Positions 45,319 to 57,394 are shown, counted from the first letter of the stretch. The stretch: 64,000 bases of DNA from Clitopilus passeckerianus (GCA_944990035.1 CALYLX010000104.1:62001-126000), one strand, 5' to 3'. Numbers and translations: made by a program. The notes: generated by a model not told the origin, from the letters alone.

Positions 45319-48300
45319 TCACCTCAACCCAGAATCCTCCAAATTCGTTGCATACCTCCCATCTCCATACCCTCCCTGCGACTGATACTGCCCATACTGT
45401 CCTCCATACTGCTGCTGCTGTTGCTGCTGTCCAGCTCTTCCGGGAACATGATGTTCCGGAACAGGTGTAACACCCGTATGCACATACGCTCCCAAGTAAT
45501 CATAATCCTCCTCTCCTCCCTGTGAGTATCCACCAGCACCGGCACTCGGAATCGGCGGCAACGCATGACTAGGCGGTGGCCCCTCCGGTGCCCTAGGAAT
45601 ACTCCCCGACCTCTTCCTCTCCAACAAACTCGGCCTAGGCGAGCCCTCCCTCGACGTCCTCCCTCTCAAACTCCCAGGTTTCGGTGACCCATCTCGTCCT
45701 CCCGGATACGCAGACCGTGCAGTGGGCCTAGGTGAGCCATCCCTATCTCTAGTCTCCCGATTGGTAGTGGTGGCAGCATTGGGATCCCTGGAACCTGGGT
45801 AAGGCGATGTCGGCAGCCTCTTCTTCAACGCCAACGGGCTTGTATCCGCTATCGGCAGCTCCCCGCCTACATTCGTATTCCCAGAAGCAACCCTCTGCGG
45901 CCTCCTAAACGCAGCCGCCGAAATCGTCCTCGCACCACCAGGACTCAACGCCGCCAAGTTCGACGACGCAAGCGAGGTTGAGGACTTGTTGAATGACGCC
46001 GTCGCCCCTGTGGCCCCAAGACCTCGTTCACGAGCAGGGTATTCATTCGGAGTTTGGTACGCCGAGTTGTTGTTCGAGAGGGTGGAGATGGGTGAGAACC
46101 TCCCTCCTCCTCCTCCGGTGTCATCACGGTCTTGATCACGAGTAGCAGTAAGGATCCTAGGCACACCCTGCACCAATGGCGAGGGTGCCTGTGCATAACC
46201 CTCATCCCGGTCCAATTCTCTAGTCCTTGACACAGGCGACTGCTGAGGCGACTCCGTCTGCCTGGCTAATGCCTCGAAGTCAGGTCTAGGCGACGCTCCG
46301 CGGCGGGTGAAGGGTGCAGAAGGGGGTGCAAGGTCGGAATAGTCATCTTGGTCTGCTGCTCCTGCTCCCGGCGGTGAAGTCGACGGGAAGTATTCCCCAG
46401 GACCAACGGATTGAGTCGGGTATTGTTGGTATTCTGGACTTCCTGCTCCTGGAGCTGGTGCATCGACAGAAGGCACTGGAACTCGTTTCTGGTTCGCGTA
46501 AGCATATGCCTGTGCTGGGCTTTCGTTGGGGCTGGTAGTGCTAGGGATAGACGAAGGGGGAGGTGGGGAAGGCGAGCCAGAAGGAACGTCCGGAATCGTC
46601 GACAACTTGATTTTCTCCTTCTCCTTCACAGCCTGACTTTGAACATTAACAGCAGATGCTGGAGATTTGTTACGTTAGCCCCTTTCTGTATCCTGGTATT
46701 CAAATAGATAACCAAAATACACACCATTCTGAATCTGCCCCTCCTCTTCATCCTCCTCCTCATACCGATGCTGCAACTCCTCATACCCAGGCGGTCCACT
46801 CGGATACCTCATCTCACCACTCTCCCTCTCCCTACTACCCTTCCCAATCTCCCGCTCCTTACCCTCCTGTACACCAAACATCGGAGGCGACTCTCTCGAC
46901 TGCTGCTGATGACTCCTATACGGATCAAAACTCTCCTCCTTCCCATGCCCCTCCCCACCAAACCTCACATGATTCCCTCCCCCACCTCCACCGACACCCG
47001 CACCTTCCTCAGCCCTCACCTCCCTCCGATCGTCAGCCTCCACACTAGGATCATTCACATAAGCCAGCGTAACATCCTCCTCCAAATCCCCTCTCGAGGT
47101 CCGTTGGTGCTCATCATGCATCGGCATCTGAGGTTGTGAATGCAGTTGTAGGTGGGATTGCTGGTAATGCTGAGGAAGAGCAGCACCAGGGGGTAAAGCA
47201 CCCGTAAACCCAGGAGGTGGACCCTCTGGCGGTGCGTATCTCTGTTGCTCTTGTATCGGCTGTTCACCAGGCGTATGCGGCCCGTGCCCTCCTCCCGCCG
47301 CTAATGCACCAAACCCTTGCATTCCCTCATTCGCAACCCCGAATCCAGGCCTCCCATCAAATTGAGGCTGCGTCCCAGGCGGACTCTGCGAGCTCCTCAA
47401 CGCATCCATGACACTGTTCGAGAACGAGCCAGAGCCCGATCCGGTGTTATGTTGCGCAACACCTTGACCAGGACCAACGATCCCCGTAGGCCTCCCCTTA
47501 ACAGGGAACGTCGCAAACCGTCCTCCACTCCCAGCTTGGGGCTGGTCAATAGGTGGCGAGATCTGCCCGAAATCATCCACCACTCCCTGGTTGTTTTGAG
47601 GGTAGGTATTCGAAGTCGAATTCGCCGCCGAGATGGTATGCGGATAAGGAGGAGCGTTTTGCGGAGGCGGATACCTCTCCTGCGGTAAAGTGTTATTAAG
47701 CAAAGACACGTTATACTCTGTCTGGCGCGTGTCGAAAGAGTTGAAGTTGAGCCCAGAGGCGTCCGACTCTTGCCGGATGGGTGGGAGGGTTGGTGGAGGT
47801 CCGCCTCCTCCTGCACCACTCGCACCCGTCCACTGCTGCTGCAAATGTCCAAACTGGTGCTGACTAGGACTCCCAGGTGCAGCTACAGGCGACCCAGGCT
47901 GGCTTGAGCTCCACGTAGTCGTCGGTGGTAAGAACCGTCCTTGCTGCCCTCCTTGATTAGGGGAACCAAATTGACCTTGACCCTGACCCTGGCCAGGTGA
48001 CCCCGTCGAGTCCATGCTAGCGATCTTGACTTCGTTTATACACCGCAGAGCTTCGTTGAGGAGGGACTCGACTTTGGGGCGGCCGTAGTACAAAGAACGG
48101 GCTGCGCCGGGTTGGGTGTGTTCGAGGGGGATGGAGAGGGTTATTTGGGTGCCGTATTCGCCTGCGATCTGTGTGGGTTTCAGTTGGTAGAGATATAGAT
48201 AGAGGGCGGATAGACATACCGTTCCCTTCTCACAACATTCGACCAACCCACTAAACTTCAACCCTACCCACTTCTTCGTCACCTCCCTCTTCAAATCGCC

Positions 48301-48910
48301 AACGTACGCTTCTTCAGACATTATCTCTGAATCCATGTTGCGGATCTCGTCCCGGAGAGAGTTGAGGAGCTCCATCTGTAGAGTCGTCCTTAATAAAAGT
48401 GAGGAGGAATGGATATGAAGAAGCGAACCTGCGACTGATAATTCTTGTGCCCGTTATCCATCCTACTCAACTTCTTTTCCGCGGAATCAGCCTTTGAAAC
48501 GAGGCTTTTTCTCCTCCTCTTCAACTCGTCCAGATTTTCCTCCCGTGTTCGGATAGACTTGAGGAGGTCACGCATGGGATGTGAGAGCGACGCATAATGC
48601 GACAGCGAGGTAGCGAATAGGGTGAGGAGGGTCGCCGACGATGTGAGTATATCCTGTAAACCCCAAACATATAAATACCAAGCATTATATCGGAAGAGAA
48701 GAAACGCACACCCAAATCCTCGCCCTCACCAGACCCCCAGACCCTCAGAGCATCAGCAGCTCTGGCATAATCGGCACTAAGCTTTTGGAGAGATATGAGG
48801 ACCTGTTTTTCGGCTGTGATGAGGTCCTGGAGTGGTCTGAGATCTTTGTTGCCGCCGAGACCTGGAACGGTTGTGTTGTGTGCGAGCTTTGTCGCTGCAG
48901 ATTTGAACAT
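45319..48910 (-). CDS. PIL1: Eisosome core protein Pil1/Lsp1-like with very long disordered tail
   Basis: Starts MFKSAATKLAHNTTVPGLGG and continues KDLRPLQDLITAEKQVLISL, LRVWGSGEGEDLGDIL, SIRTREENLDELKRRRKSL and ADSAEKKLSRMDNGHKNYQ. Further on are LRDEIRNMDSEIMSEEAYVG and WVGLKFSGLVECCEKGTI. This is the BAR-domain core of Pil1/Lsp1, about 250 residues long, which coats and shapes furrow-like membrane domains (eisosomes) at the plasma membrane. After the core come some 800 residues rich in Gly/Gln/Pro/Ser, split by an intron near 46630-46715, ending at 45319. Yeast Pil1 has about 340 residues in total, so the tail is a striking extension. The last exon was assigned because it joins in frame (QIQNASAVNVQSQAVKEKEK). 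A separate downstream gene starting at 46629 is the alternative. Confidence 0.82.
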
Positions 48911-49678
48911 GTAGTACTCTCCCCTTGTGGTTGAAGTGGTTGTGGTTATAAGAGATGATGGTGGGTGATGAGATAGTTACTGCGCACCGCGTAGCGCTTA
49001 TTTTTGGCCATTGCATCATAACCACCGTGGCTCAACTCATTCGCAAAGCAAAGCCTGCCAACCACTGGACGGCCAACAAGCTCGCCGTGTACAACTTTGC
49101 CACCTTCTTCTAGACGTCGAATCTACCCCAACCTGCCATGAACACGATACACCTGATGATGACAACCTAGATCTCGCCATGGTCCCGCCGCATGCAATTG
49201 GCTACGGACATAGAAGAACCACTGTGAGAATCAGGCGACCCACGGGTCAAAATGAATGCTGAATCTTTATTCCTTCCATATGCTCGAACATCTTGAGTAG
49301 GAGCTGAGGGTACGAGAGTCGGGATACTCTCGACAAAGCTGGGGTGCTTACTAATTCGATAATTAGTCTCCTGGATTCTGGTAGCGTCACGTCTACTACC
49401 GTCGAGGTTTAGAGGTGTTTGTGTTTCCCGCTGGCACCTCTCAAGTTCAACGTTTAGCTCCCGGTGGTCTTGGTATACTCCTGTAGAGTATCCAACCCCT
49501 GTCATCATGTTGTCACACTTCTCTTTTCCACTCTGTAACTCATTGACATGTTTTTCTGCTATCCAGCCTTTACATATCTGTAGAGTAGTAAGTAATTGAT
49601 CGTTAATTGTATGAGTACCGCCTCTCAGCCTACACACTCAATACCAGCCTCGATGTCTATACGAATGCGTTACTTTTC
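48911..49678. other. Gap between PIL1 and the BTB gene
   Basis: About 770 bases. A 156-codon minus-strand frame (49167-49637) shows no domain or signal peptide and overlaps the likely BTB 3' region. It is left uncalled. Confidence 0.4.
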
Positions 49679-50569
49679 CTACCTTCCGCCAGAGAGATCA
49701 AACAAGGATTCGCTGGCTCCCCAGGATGAGCTCGGAAAACATACATCCGGAAATATCTTCTTGATGTAGCCATCTGCTACCGCATCCCCAAAGTCCTCCT
49801 CTCGTGGTCGTTCTCGTTCTCGTATTCGTTCTCGTTCGGGAGTCGCGGTCATTTCGTTTTTCTTGCTAGATTTCGATGCAGCCTTGGCTACCCCATCGTC
49901 GCACCCCGATACCTGTCCCTGAAGCAGCACTACCTTCATCCCGAGTGACACGCCCAGCCGCTCTACGTCTCCCTCACTAAGAGCGGGCTTCCTGGCGAGG
50001 AGGCGGAGAGCTTTCCCCCACCACATCTTCACGTCATAATCCCTCGCGAGTGCAAGCAGGGTCACCCCATCAACGCCCATGTTATCGAGATTTTTAATAG
50101 CCGTTGCTCTAGTTTCGTCAAACTCCCACATAGTGGACAGCTTCAGAACAGCCGCCCATTGCGGAATTGAGAGTCGTTCTTTGAAAGTTCTATTGGGTAG
50201 GGAGATCGTGAGGATCGGAAGGCTGAACTGGGGAAGCGCACTTACGTCGGATACAAGACGCGCAATAATCGTCGAAAATCATCCTCGTCGATATTTGCGA
50301 GATAAAGCGGTTTTTCTTTGGTTGTCCCATCGGCTACGCTATCCGGGCCCACTGGGAGGCGGAACATGTCGCGGAATATGGTTGAACCTCTTTCGAAGTG
50401 GTGTTTCGGTACTTTGAACATTGTACCTCCGACCTAGAGTAATGAAGGGGGGAAAGGAGAAAGCAACTCGTTAGCACCCATTGAGGTTACACGAAAAGTG
50501 GCGACTCACCACAAAGAAGATGTCTTCAAAGAAGTATTCAGAGTCTTGTTTACAGGTCGCCAGCTCCAT
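49679..50569 (-). CDS. BTB/POZ-domain protein
   Basis: Three minus-strand exons. Exon 1 starts MELATCKQDSEYFFEDIFFV. Exon 2 gives VGGTMFKVPKHHFERGSTIF, FRDMFRLPVG and YLANIDEDDFRRLLRVLYP, the BTB core. Exon 3 gives LSIPQWAAVLKLSTMWEFDE and ATAIKNLDNMGVDGVTLLAL, the helices that follow BTB domains in the large agaricomycete family. The C-terminus has an Arg/Glu run (ERERIRERERPREED) and a low-complexity end. BTB domains mediate dimerisation and often cullin-3 binding. The role of this one is unknown. Confidence 0.8.
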
Positions 50570-51946
50570 TTGAAAAGAGTAGAAGGAAACGGCGAGATGC
50601 ACGAGCAAGCTATCAAGCCAGAGAGACTGAACCGCTTCTCTTGACTGCTTTGGGAGCTCTATTTAAATAAGCCTCCCGATTGCAATTACAATTGCTGTTG
50701 GGCTCGCCACAGCACGACACATGACATAGATTGCCTTCTTGACACTGAAATTTGAGGCCTGAGGGCTAACACGAGGCGTTGTAGGCGCACTGACGTAAAA
50801 AAAGCCTTCCCAAAGAACAAAGAAGACATATTAGGATTCGCAATGCACAGTAAGAGAGAAAACGAGAGTGCACGGCAGGAGGCGGCCCGAGCTTTGGGGA
50901 GCGCTTGAGGGCAGGCTGTCCCCTATAGAGAGAATTCGGCGTCGTGCGTCGTTCTGTCGCTTTGGTGCGACAACAATTGCATCAAGGACCCAGATACAGG
51001 ATGATTCGGTGTCTCCCTGGGTTGGATCCCTCGGGATGGGATCAAATGAATACACGACAGCAGATTATAAGGATTTATGGGCAGATCCATCGACCCCCAC
51101 GAATTGCGCAAATATCGGGGGATACTAGTAGGGATCCAAGACTTGCTCGCCCGATGACGTTTGGTTGAGCAGAGCCCCTGGTCGGGCCAAAGAGAAAGAA
51201 TCGCACGGTAATGCGGATTCCAATTGCTTGATTGCTTTCAAAACCGACTGCTTCGTAGCCATTCTCTATGCTCTACGTCGTGTAAGTTCAAAGGGTCTGA
51301 TCGCTGTCAGGTCGCTGTATGTTAATGTCCACCGCAATTCATGCAAGCCTCTTGGTACTCCCGCACCATTTTCCTTTGACCTTATGGGAGTCACAAAGTT
51401 GGCGCCTCTCCAGCACCGCTGTCAGGGTGGGCATTTTGGTGTAAGTTAAGGCGCGGACTAGCCAAGGGTGCGGAATCTTCACCACTATAGAAATAGGCTG
51501 CAATGTTTTCGAAAGACGTATGCCGAGCATCAACAGGCAGTAAATCGTCAGAAGGAAAGGACAGCACTCTTGGCACACCTCGTTATTTCAATTTACAGGC
51601 CACAGGCACCTCTAAGGCATCTAGAGTCCGGTACGGCTAGCTCGCATCATGAATAACTCATATATTCGTCACGAGAAAGGTGATACACACTACGGCGCTG
51701 GAAAAACCTGTCGTGGGTAGACCGTAAACTTGCATGCCGACGGTGTATGGTGTATGTATGTACAGTGCTAGTAAGTATTTTCGTCTCATGCCATGATTCG
51801 ACTATCCTACATATGCCGTATGAGTACTTGTATATAAACGACAAAAGGTTGGTTAAGGAAAAGTTATCTAAATCGGAAACGACAAGGCACGGAAAGTTTC
51901 TTCGGCCACGAGCGACCAGGTTCGTAATCACCAGCAACGACTTGGA

Positions 51947-52305
51947 TCTCGGCCAAGAAATATTCAAATATACAATCTAAACATGGAGGCGCACTGTCGG
52001 CGTGAGTCTTGGATGAATTGGTGCCGCTTACAAAAATTTCATTTCTGGCTTGGGGTGAACGGGTGGGGAGGGAGTTGTGAATCCTGGACCACATTCGCGG
52101 CCGTATGGCCTGGTATGCGACGTGATCTGCACGCCAAAGATCACGGAGAAACTGTTTCAAGGCCGCTGTGAGAGGGATATATGGTTTTTGGTCGTCTCGT
52201 GGAAGTCTTCATATTGACTTGGGCACGTAGGTCCACGTTGGCTGCCACGGCTTTGATTTTCGGCCATGGAAACTCCAAATATGCAGTCTGGATATATAAG
52301 CGCAC
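51947..52305 (+). repeat. Diverged direct repeat, ~312-base period
   Basis: Two blocks of about 47 bases (51947-51993 and 52259-52305) both begin TCGGCCA and end GCGCACT. Between these ends they share AAATAT, CA and TCT at matching places. Weaker similarity continues about 25 bases to the left of each. This suggests an old tandem duplication. Confidence 0.45.
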
Positions 52306-53574
52306 TATAAGCGAGGTTTTCGAAGGAACTGCAGGTGTTTACGCACATCTAGGCTTTGGCTGGTACCTCATCCACGATCATAAGCCTAACTGCCGTCCGG
52401 TATGTGACGGGAGTTGATTCAGCCTTTTATTGAGCTCTGTTAGGTGGCTGCTTGTTGGTGAAATCTAGTTTTGGACGAAGGAAGTTCAAGTTATCCATCT
52501 TGGCTTGAGCACGGTGGGCGCTGTGTAGACGAGAACAGCGTAGAGGAGTGATAGGAGCAGAATAGAAGGCTGTTAATCCGAGTATTAGGGTCCTTGAAGG
52601 CTCCAGGTTTCTCCAGCTTCCAAAATTTCACCTTTTGAATCTGGTGGTGGTGGCAGGCCTTGAGTCTGAGTTCGAGCTTGAACGATCGACGAGAATCGTG
52701 AACACTGCCACAACGTTTCTTTCGCCGCAACCACAACCTCTGGCAGAAGTCACCGTGAAATGACTACGTACTTGACTGTGACTGAATGAGATTCTAGCCT
52801 CGGGGTTCTCGATGTCGAAGCAGCGCCTTGGCTACGTATAGGTCCAAGGCCCAGCATTAATGATGTTCTGCTTACCTTCCAGCCTGCCGCCAACAATTAT
52901 AGCGCCGTTTCGTTGCCTCGTCCTCCGCCCTTGGAACGAGTCAGAACATGTAAGAAATCAAATGGAAGTTCGCGCCGTAGTGCAGCATATTGCCGCCAAA
53001 CCTTTTTCAGACTTCACAGGCTTCACATTTCTTGGAAGGGATACTACAACAGCCGACCTTCTGGAGTGCTTACTACCAAATAATGCAATTCCTTTGCCAC
53101 ATCCCTGGCCCCCGCTCCTGGGCCACGTTAGAACATCTGGGAAGTAGAATGAAAGGTCATGACAGGATACAGCATATTTCCTCCATTCTTAACAGAGCGG
53201 ACACAGTTCCCTTTTGGTCGTCACAATGGCACTGACTCATGGGGTGGGGCACATGCTGAAAATGGCAGCCTACTGCGTGGCCTATAGAACACACGCGTTG
53301 AACTCGTGGAGGATGCTCTCGGGCTTACAAAAGCTGGTTCGGTTTCAGACTTTACCATATTCCCCCGGACATGGATTGGGAAAGGAATTATTTTAGATTC
53401 GCCGGAGGGCATTGAAGGTACGATGCCAATGGGGAGACCCAGTGTCAGAAACAAAGGAGGGGAGAACGGAATCGGGGAGGAGAGGAATGTGGGAGAGTAG
53501 GCATATTGGCGAGCTGTATGGTTTGTTGCAAGGCTTTCCTGTTCTAAGAGCAAGAAGTATTAATTACTATTACT

Positions 53575-53630
53575 ACCTAGGATGGCAGAATTTATCTATA
53601 GCGCCAGCAGAGACATTTTATACATTTTTG
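53575..53630 (+). pseudogene. Relic of the last exon of the 57.4 kb gene family
   Basis: The translation reads YLGWQN, then FYTFLG. The last exon of the gene at 57395-58347 reads YPGWQN, then FYTF and stop. DNA identity over the first 25 bases is high (ggatggcagaatt, then tatag and gc). As in the intact gene, a splice-acceptor-like ctag precedes it. Nothing upstream matches the rest of the gene. Confidence 0.45.
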
Positions 53631-53853
53631 GGTTGGGAAAGTTTACCGCTCGCATACATCCATGGCAGGGCTGTCTATAGCTTCTACTAGGCGCAATCAT
53701 AACAAGTCTAATCAATTGCTACTGAGGCTGGCAGACTAGTCTAGGATCCAATGGTTAGTTTAGATACGACCAGGTATATGGGCTTTTCATTCATCTTCAG
53801 TCACTCTTCCCAGATTGTGCTTCCACCGTGCCGCCTCTATTTGGCCGTTAAAG

Positions 53854-54384
53854 ATGTTCAGCTTCCTCGGATCAACTGGGAGGTTAAAGCCTGGCCAGTG
53901 CCAAAATGACATTTGGCTCACCCAGGGCAATCCAAATGCCCCTGTCGCAGGCGACACACGTCTGATCGTCCAGGCAATAAACCCAACTTAGGGAATCGTC
54001 TACATTGAGCGTTGGCAGGCCAATGCCTGGCGTGTCGTGTCCATGAATATGGTGCCGGGGGTTCAGTTGCAGTTCCTCAATGAAGGGGCGAATCCTGGCG
54101 TGACTCCAGTGGCAGTGGCGCCAATTGCCCTACCAGTCAACAACCTGGCGAACGCCAACCTCATGCCAAATCCATTGCAACAGGTTGCGGTGATTTTTGG
54201 GTGGATCTTTAATTGGAACACAACCGTATATCTCTCCTCAATTGGCCCCAATTTGCGCTATTTCAAGCACATGGCCCGCAGTCCAGGGGAGCAATACCTC
54301 CGACCCGAAGCAGATCAAAGCCGTCCCATCTCTCGGCTGAGATGGGGTCCCCAAATCAATCAGTATAGGGGGAATTGGAACTAG
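53854..54384 (+). pseudogene. ORF interrupted by one in-frame TAG, unknown family
   Basis: From ATG 53854 a frame of 176 codons runs to the TAG at 54382, broken only by a TAG at 53989. Residues before (IWLTQGNPNAPVAGDTRLIV) and after (IVYIERWQANAWRVVSMNMV) have the same protein-like composition, so one gene was probably cut by a single nonsense change such as CAG to TAG. The second half is Asn/Ala/Pro/Val-rich. I recognise no family; the composition is unlike the neighbouring genes, which may mean an outside origin. Readthrough or an unseen intron are alternatives. Confidence 0.4.
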
Positions 54385-55480
54385 CGTTGAAAGTGATTGA
54401 ATTCCTGTAGAGACGAGAAACCTGGATATAACTATGTAGGGCTGGCGAGCGGCATGGCCCGCTACTCTTGCCAGTTTGTAGAAGATCTACTGAATTATAG
54501 AGATATTCGGCAATACAAACTGCTCTTGTCTTCCGTGTTCCGGGCGGTTGAGGTGGCTGGACGGCTCCGACCGCCAAAGGCGATTGAAGCTATATAGAAG
54601 GTTCGCCAGCCGGGGCGTCACCGCGTAACCCGAGCATGGTACCTGGATTGCTCTTGCGCGAACTCAGTAAAAGTGAGAAATAGGCAGGTACATGGGATCA
54701 GGGATGACAATTGGTCCTATACTCAACGAAGGCTTGGGGGTGGTATCTAGTATGCGTAGGCTGTTGGAGTTGGAAACATCTTTCTGAGAGAGGGGACCCC
54801 AGAAAAAGAAAATGAGCCATGTGGCCTAATCAGCGATGGTTGAGATCTTTTCTTGGCAAACCCTACTACCTTACAAGACGACTCAGTAACGCTGGCGAGT
54901 GGCAAGGCCCCGCTACCTCGACATGGAAATGCTCAAGACTCGGAATCATGAATATTTCGATGGTGGTTGATTACTGTAGATTATTAATAAAGCATACGAA
55001 AGAATCACAGACGATTGATTGCCAATGATTGGCGAACTTCTGGCGTTTTCCAAGTTATCAACTGTGGCCACTCCTGTTTTTTGTACACAGTATAATAGCA
55101 ACTAGTCAACTTTCCTACATTATGGTAGCCACTCCCCACATCTTTACCTGGGTTAAATGCTTTCTTGTGCCACGGGCAACCGTTTGCAACGCACCCCGTT
55201 GCTCAGGCTTGCACGTGGTCTGGCCCTAACGTTGCTCCTCGTTGTTCTGACAAGGACTGCTGTTAAGTATCCAAGCAGTCCTAAGGTCGTTTTTCTACCT
55301 AAAAGCATGCTTTGAACCCAAAACCGTAAAGATTGCGTCTGGGGTGGCTGGCCTCGGGCGTTGATGGCGTTGGTGGCGTTCTGGATCAACCCAGAAACAC
55401 GACTCGCGGATTTCGAAATCAATTTTGGGTGGTTGAAGGCCATGTCTCATTCTTGTTCTCACCTCTTTGACCACCACCAA
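54385..55480 (+). other. Gap before copy B
   Basis: About 1.1 kb. A 24-base unit (ctggcgag, then ggc, then gcccgctac-like) occurs near 54442 and again near 54892. The last ~110 bases resemble the 5' flank of copy D and are probably the copy B promoter. Confidence 0.4.
55253..55282. repeat. Short inverted repeat
   Basis: AGGACTGCT at 55253-55261 and AGCAGTCCT at 55274-55282 form a perfect 9-base stem with a 12-base loop, about 200 bases upstream of copy B. It may be a chance hairpin or a binding site. Confidence 0.5.
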
Positions 55481-56251
55481 ATGGTTCGTATTCTACAACC
55501 AAAAATCAATGTTTCCCCAGCCTAAACCTACTGATCCAGAACAAAGACAAAGACTTAGCAGCGGTCTGGGACTCCATCGGTGCGGGACAAGCCTGCTACC
55601 AGGACCTGACAGAAGTACAGCGACAAGAAACAATCTCGGATTTCGTAGACGCCTTTGGAGGGGTACAACAGACAATTGAAGCGTTTAGGTACCTCAATGA
55701 GCGGCTCGTTGCTACCGACACCATCCGAATAGGAGTAGGTGGCCTATCTTTTGAACAATGTCCACGATGCACTAATCCTGATACACTGGTTTTTACACCA
55801 ATAGTTCCAATGCCCTAACCCAGGTGACACATGCAAATCCATCACACTTGATGGTACCCTAAAGATCTTCTACCACCCCACCTACCCTCCCCATATTCCG
55901 GGACCGCACATATGGAACTTCTATATTGCATGCGCGGGGGCGGAGAAGGATGAATGTATTGACTGGGTAAAGGCGGGAGTCAAAGTTACTTCGAAAGGGC
56001 TGGATGATAGATGGGGAGATTGCCCCGTGCTTACGGCGTCACCCGGTACTCATGTTCGCATTGAGTATCCATATCCGTTCACTGGCAAAGAACTGGCACC
56101 AGAAGTCACAGACACGAGGTGCACTGGTAGGACTACTAGGGCAAGGAAGAGGGCGAGGACAACTTCAAGGACAACTACGAGGAGGATGCATGAAATTGTT
56201 TTCCCCCAGATCGACCCCCCTTGTCCGATTCACTACCTCCAGGGCATGTAA
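55481..56251 (+). pseudogene. IFYHP-family gene, copy B, one-base frameshift near start
   Basis: Two exons (55481-55734, 55805-56251) total 701 coding bases, one short of a whole number of codons. The ATG at 55481 matches the start of copy D (MVRI against MVHI), but that frame stops at 55523. From there the family frame runs on: DLAAVWDSIGAG, ETISDFVDAFGGVQQTIEAF, then exon 2 with FQCPNPGDTCKSITLDGTLK, IFYHPTYPPHIPGPHIWNFY, ECIDW, HVRIEYPYPF and HEIVFPQIDPPCPIHYL. A lost C in the CCCC/CC runs at 55514-55522 explains it. The insert before HEIVFP is Arg/Thr-rich. It could be an assembly error, in which case the gene is intact. The function is unknown. Confidence 0.65.
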
Positions 56252-57394
56252 CCCACCGATTGTGTGAGTTTGAACGTTCGGAATATAGTAGTCAATCCAA
56301 CATGTGAGAGCAAAAGCTTTGTGATCCCCCTTCACACTGGCTACGAAATAGGTACTGCATGCTTCACGCACACCAAAGTGGCACGGGAACCCTATAGCCT
56401 TCTTGCCTCTTCGCACCTCCTTCAAGTTTACTTCTTAGATTCTACGCTAGAATCATACACGTACACGCCTATTCCTCAAAAGAGACTGCAGAAGGCTGCA
56501 CGTTATGTATTGCTTGTACTTGTCTTCTTTCGCTTTCCCCATGCCCTTTCCGCTGCCTCCATCCTCGTCGGATCCATGTCCCGTATGCTCTCCTCTTCTA
56601 ATTTTCGCGACTGAAGAAGGTCAAACCAACAGATTAGACTGCATCCAGTACGACTGCCAACCATTCATTTAGTGAAACATACTTTACATCTTCGCTAGAG
56701 CTGGACCAGAGAGGGTAAATGCGCATGGGTGCAAAATGGCAAAGCATGGGCCCATTACCGTGAAACGAGTTGGCGTGCAGCATAAGAATCAAAGGTTGCT
56801 GTCAAATCATGGGAGCCGTGCTGCATATGCACACCTAGGAACGTTTAGTGAAGGTTCTAACATTATGCCTATCCATTTATCAGGTTCCGAAAGATGGTCG
56901 GTCATAAGGGAAGGGGTACGCAAACTTAATGAGGGGAAAACTCACTAGCAATACACCTGACCTGCAGAGAGAGCTTATCACTCCAACAACACATGTTAAG
57001 AACAAGAGAACTTACGGATAATCAGGAGCGATGAATGGAAGTGCCATGCCGCCGAAATCTGAGAGATATTCAAGAAATTGTGAGGCAAAGATGCTCTCAG
57101 CAGGGTTATTCTTGTTACAGCAAGTTGGCAAGAAGTTGTGCTTGAGGTTGAGAGAGGTCCAAGCCTATCATAGAGATCAGAGCCGAAGTGGTGCTCGACG
57201 CTCGATGCCGACTGGTCGTCAGTAGAGTAAGGGCATGGCCAAGTAGAATTGGAGACGGTAGACGTGAATAAGACCCAAGACCGATGGTCAGAGTAGGAAG
57301 GAAGGAAGGCGGAAAGTGGCACGATAAACGTCTCGTTGATGCCCCCATAATGAAGCTCGTCGAGATCGAGACCCATAGCCATAGCCTCATAGAA
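56252..57394. other. Gap between copy B and the 57.4 kb gene
   Basis: About 1.1 kb holding the 3' regions of two convergent genes. A minus-strand frame at 56996-57382 begins just past the stop of the 57.4 kb gene; it has no recognisable domain. Confidence 0.4.

Larger units (their letters stand above)
50570..53853. other. Large gene-poor region with decayed repeats
   Basis: About 3.3 kb. No intact gene is convincing. Seen here: a diverged tandem repeat (about 51947-51993 against 52259-52305), and near 53575-53630 on the plus strand a relic of the last exon of the 57.4 kb gene. Frames such as 52860-53147 plus and 53221-53553 minus have no recognisable features. The region looks like eroded accessory DNA. 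Confidence 0.4.

Noticed and set aside
46768..47688. Long plus-strand frames opposite PIL1
   Set aside because: Antisense shadows of the low-complexity PIL1 tail; composition follows from the real gene.
49167..49637. 156-codon minus-strand frame between PIL1 and BTB genes
   Set aside because: No recognisable features, and it likely overlaps the BTB gene 3' region.
53221..53553. 110-codon minus-strand Pro/Ser-rich frame
   Set aside because: No homology or signal; lies in eroded DNA beside a gene relic.
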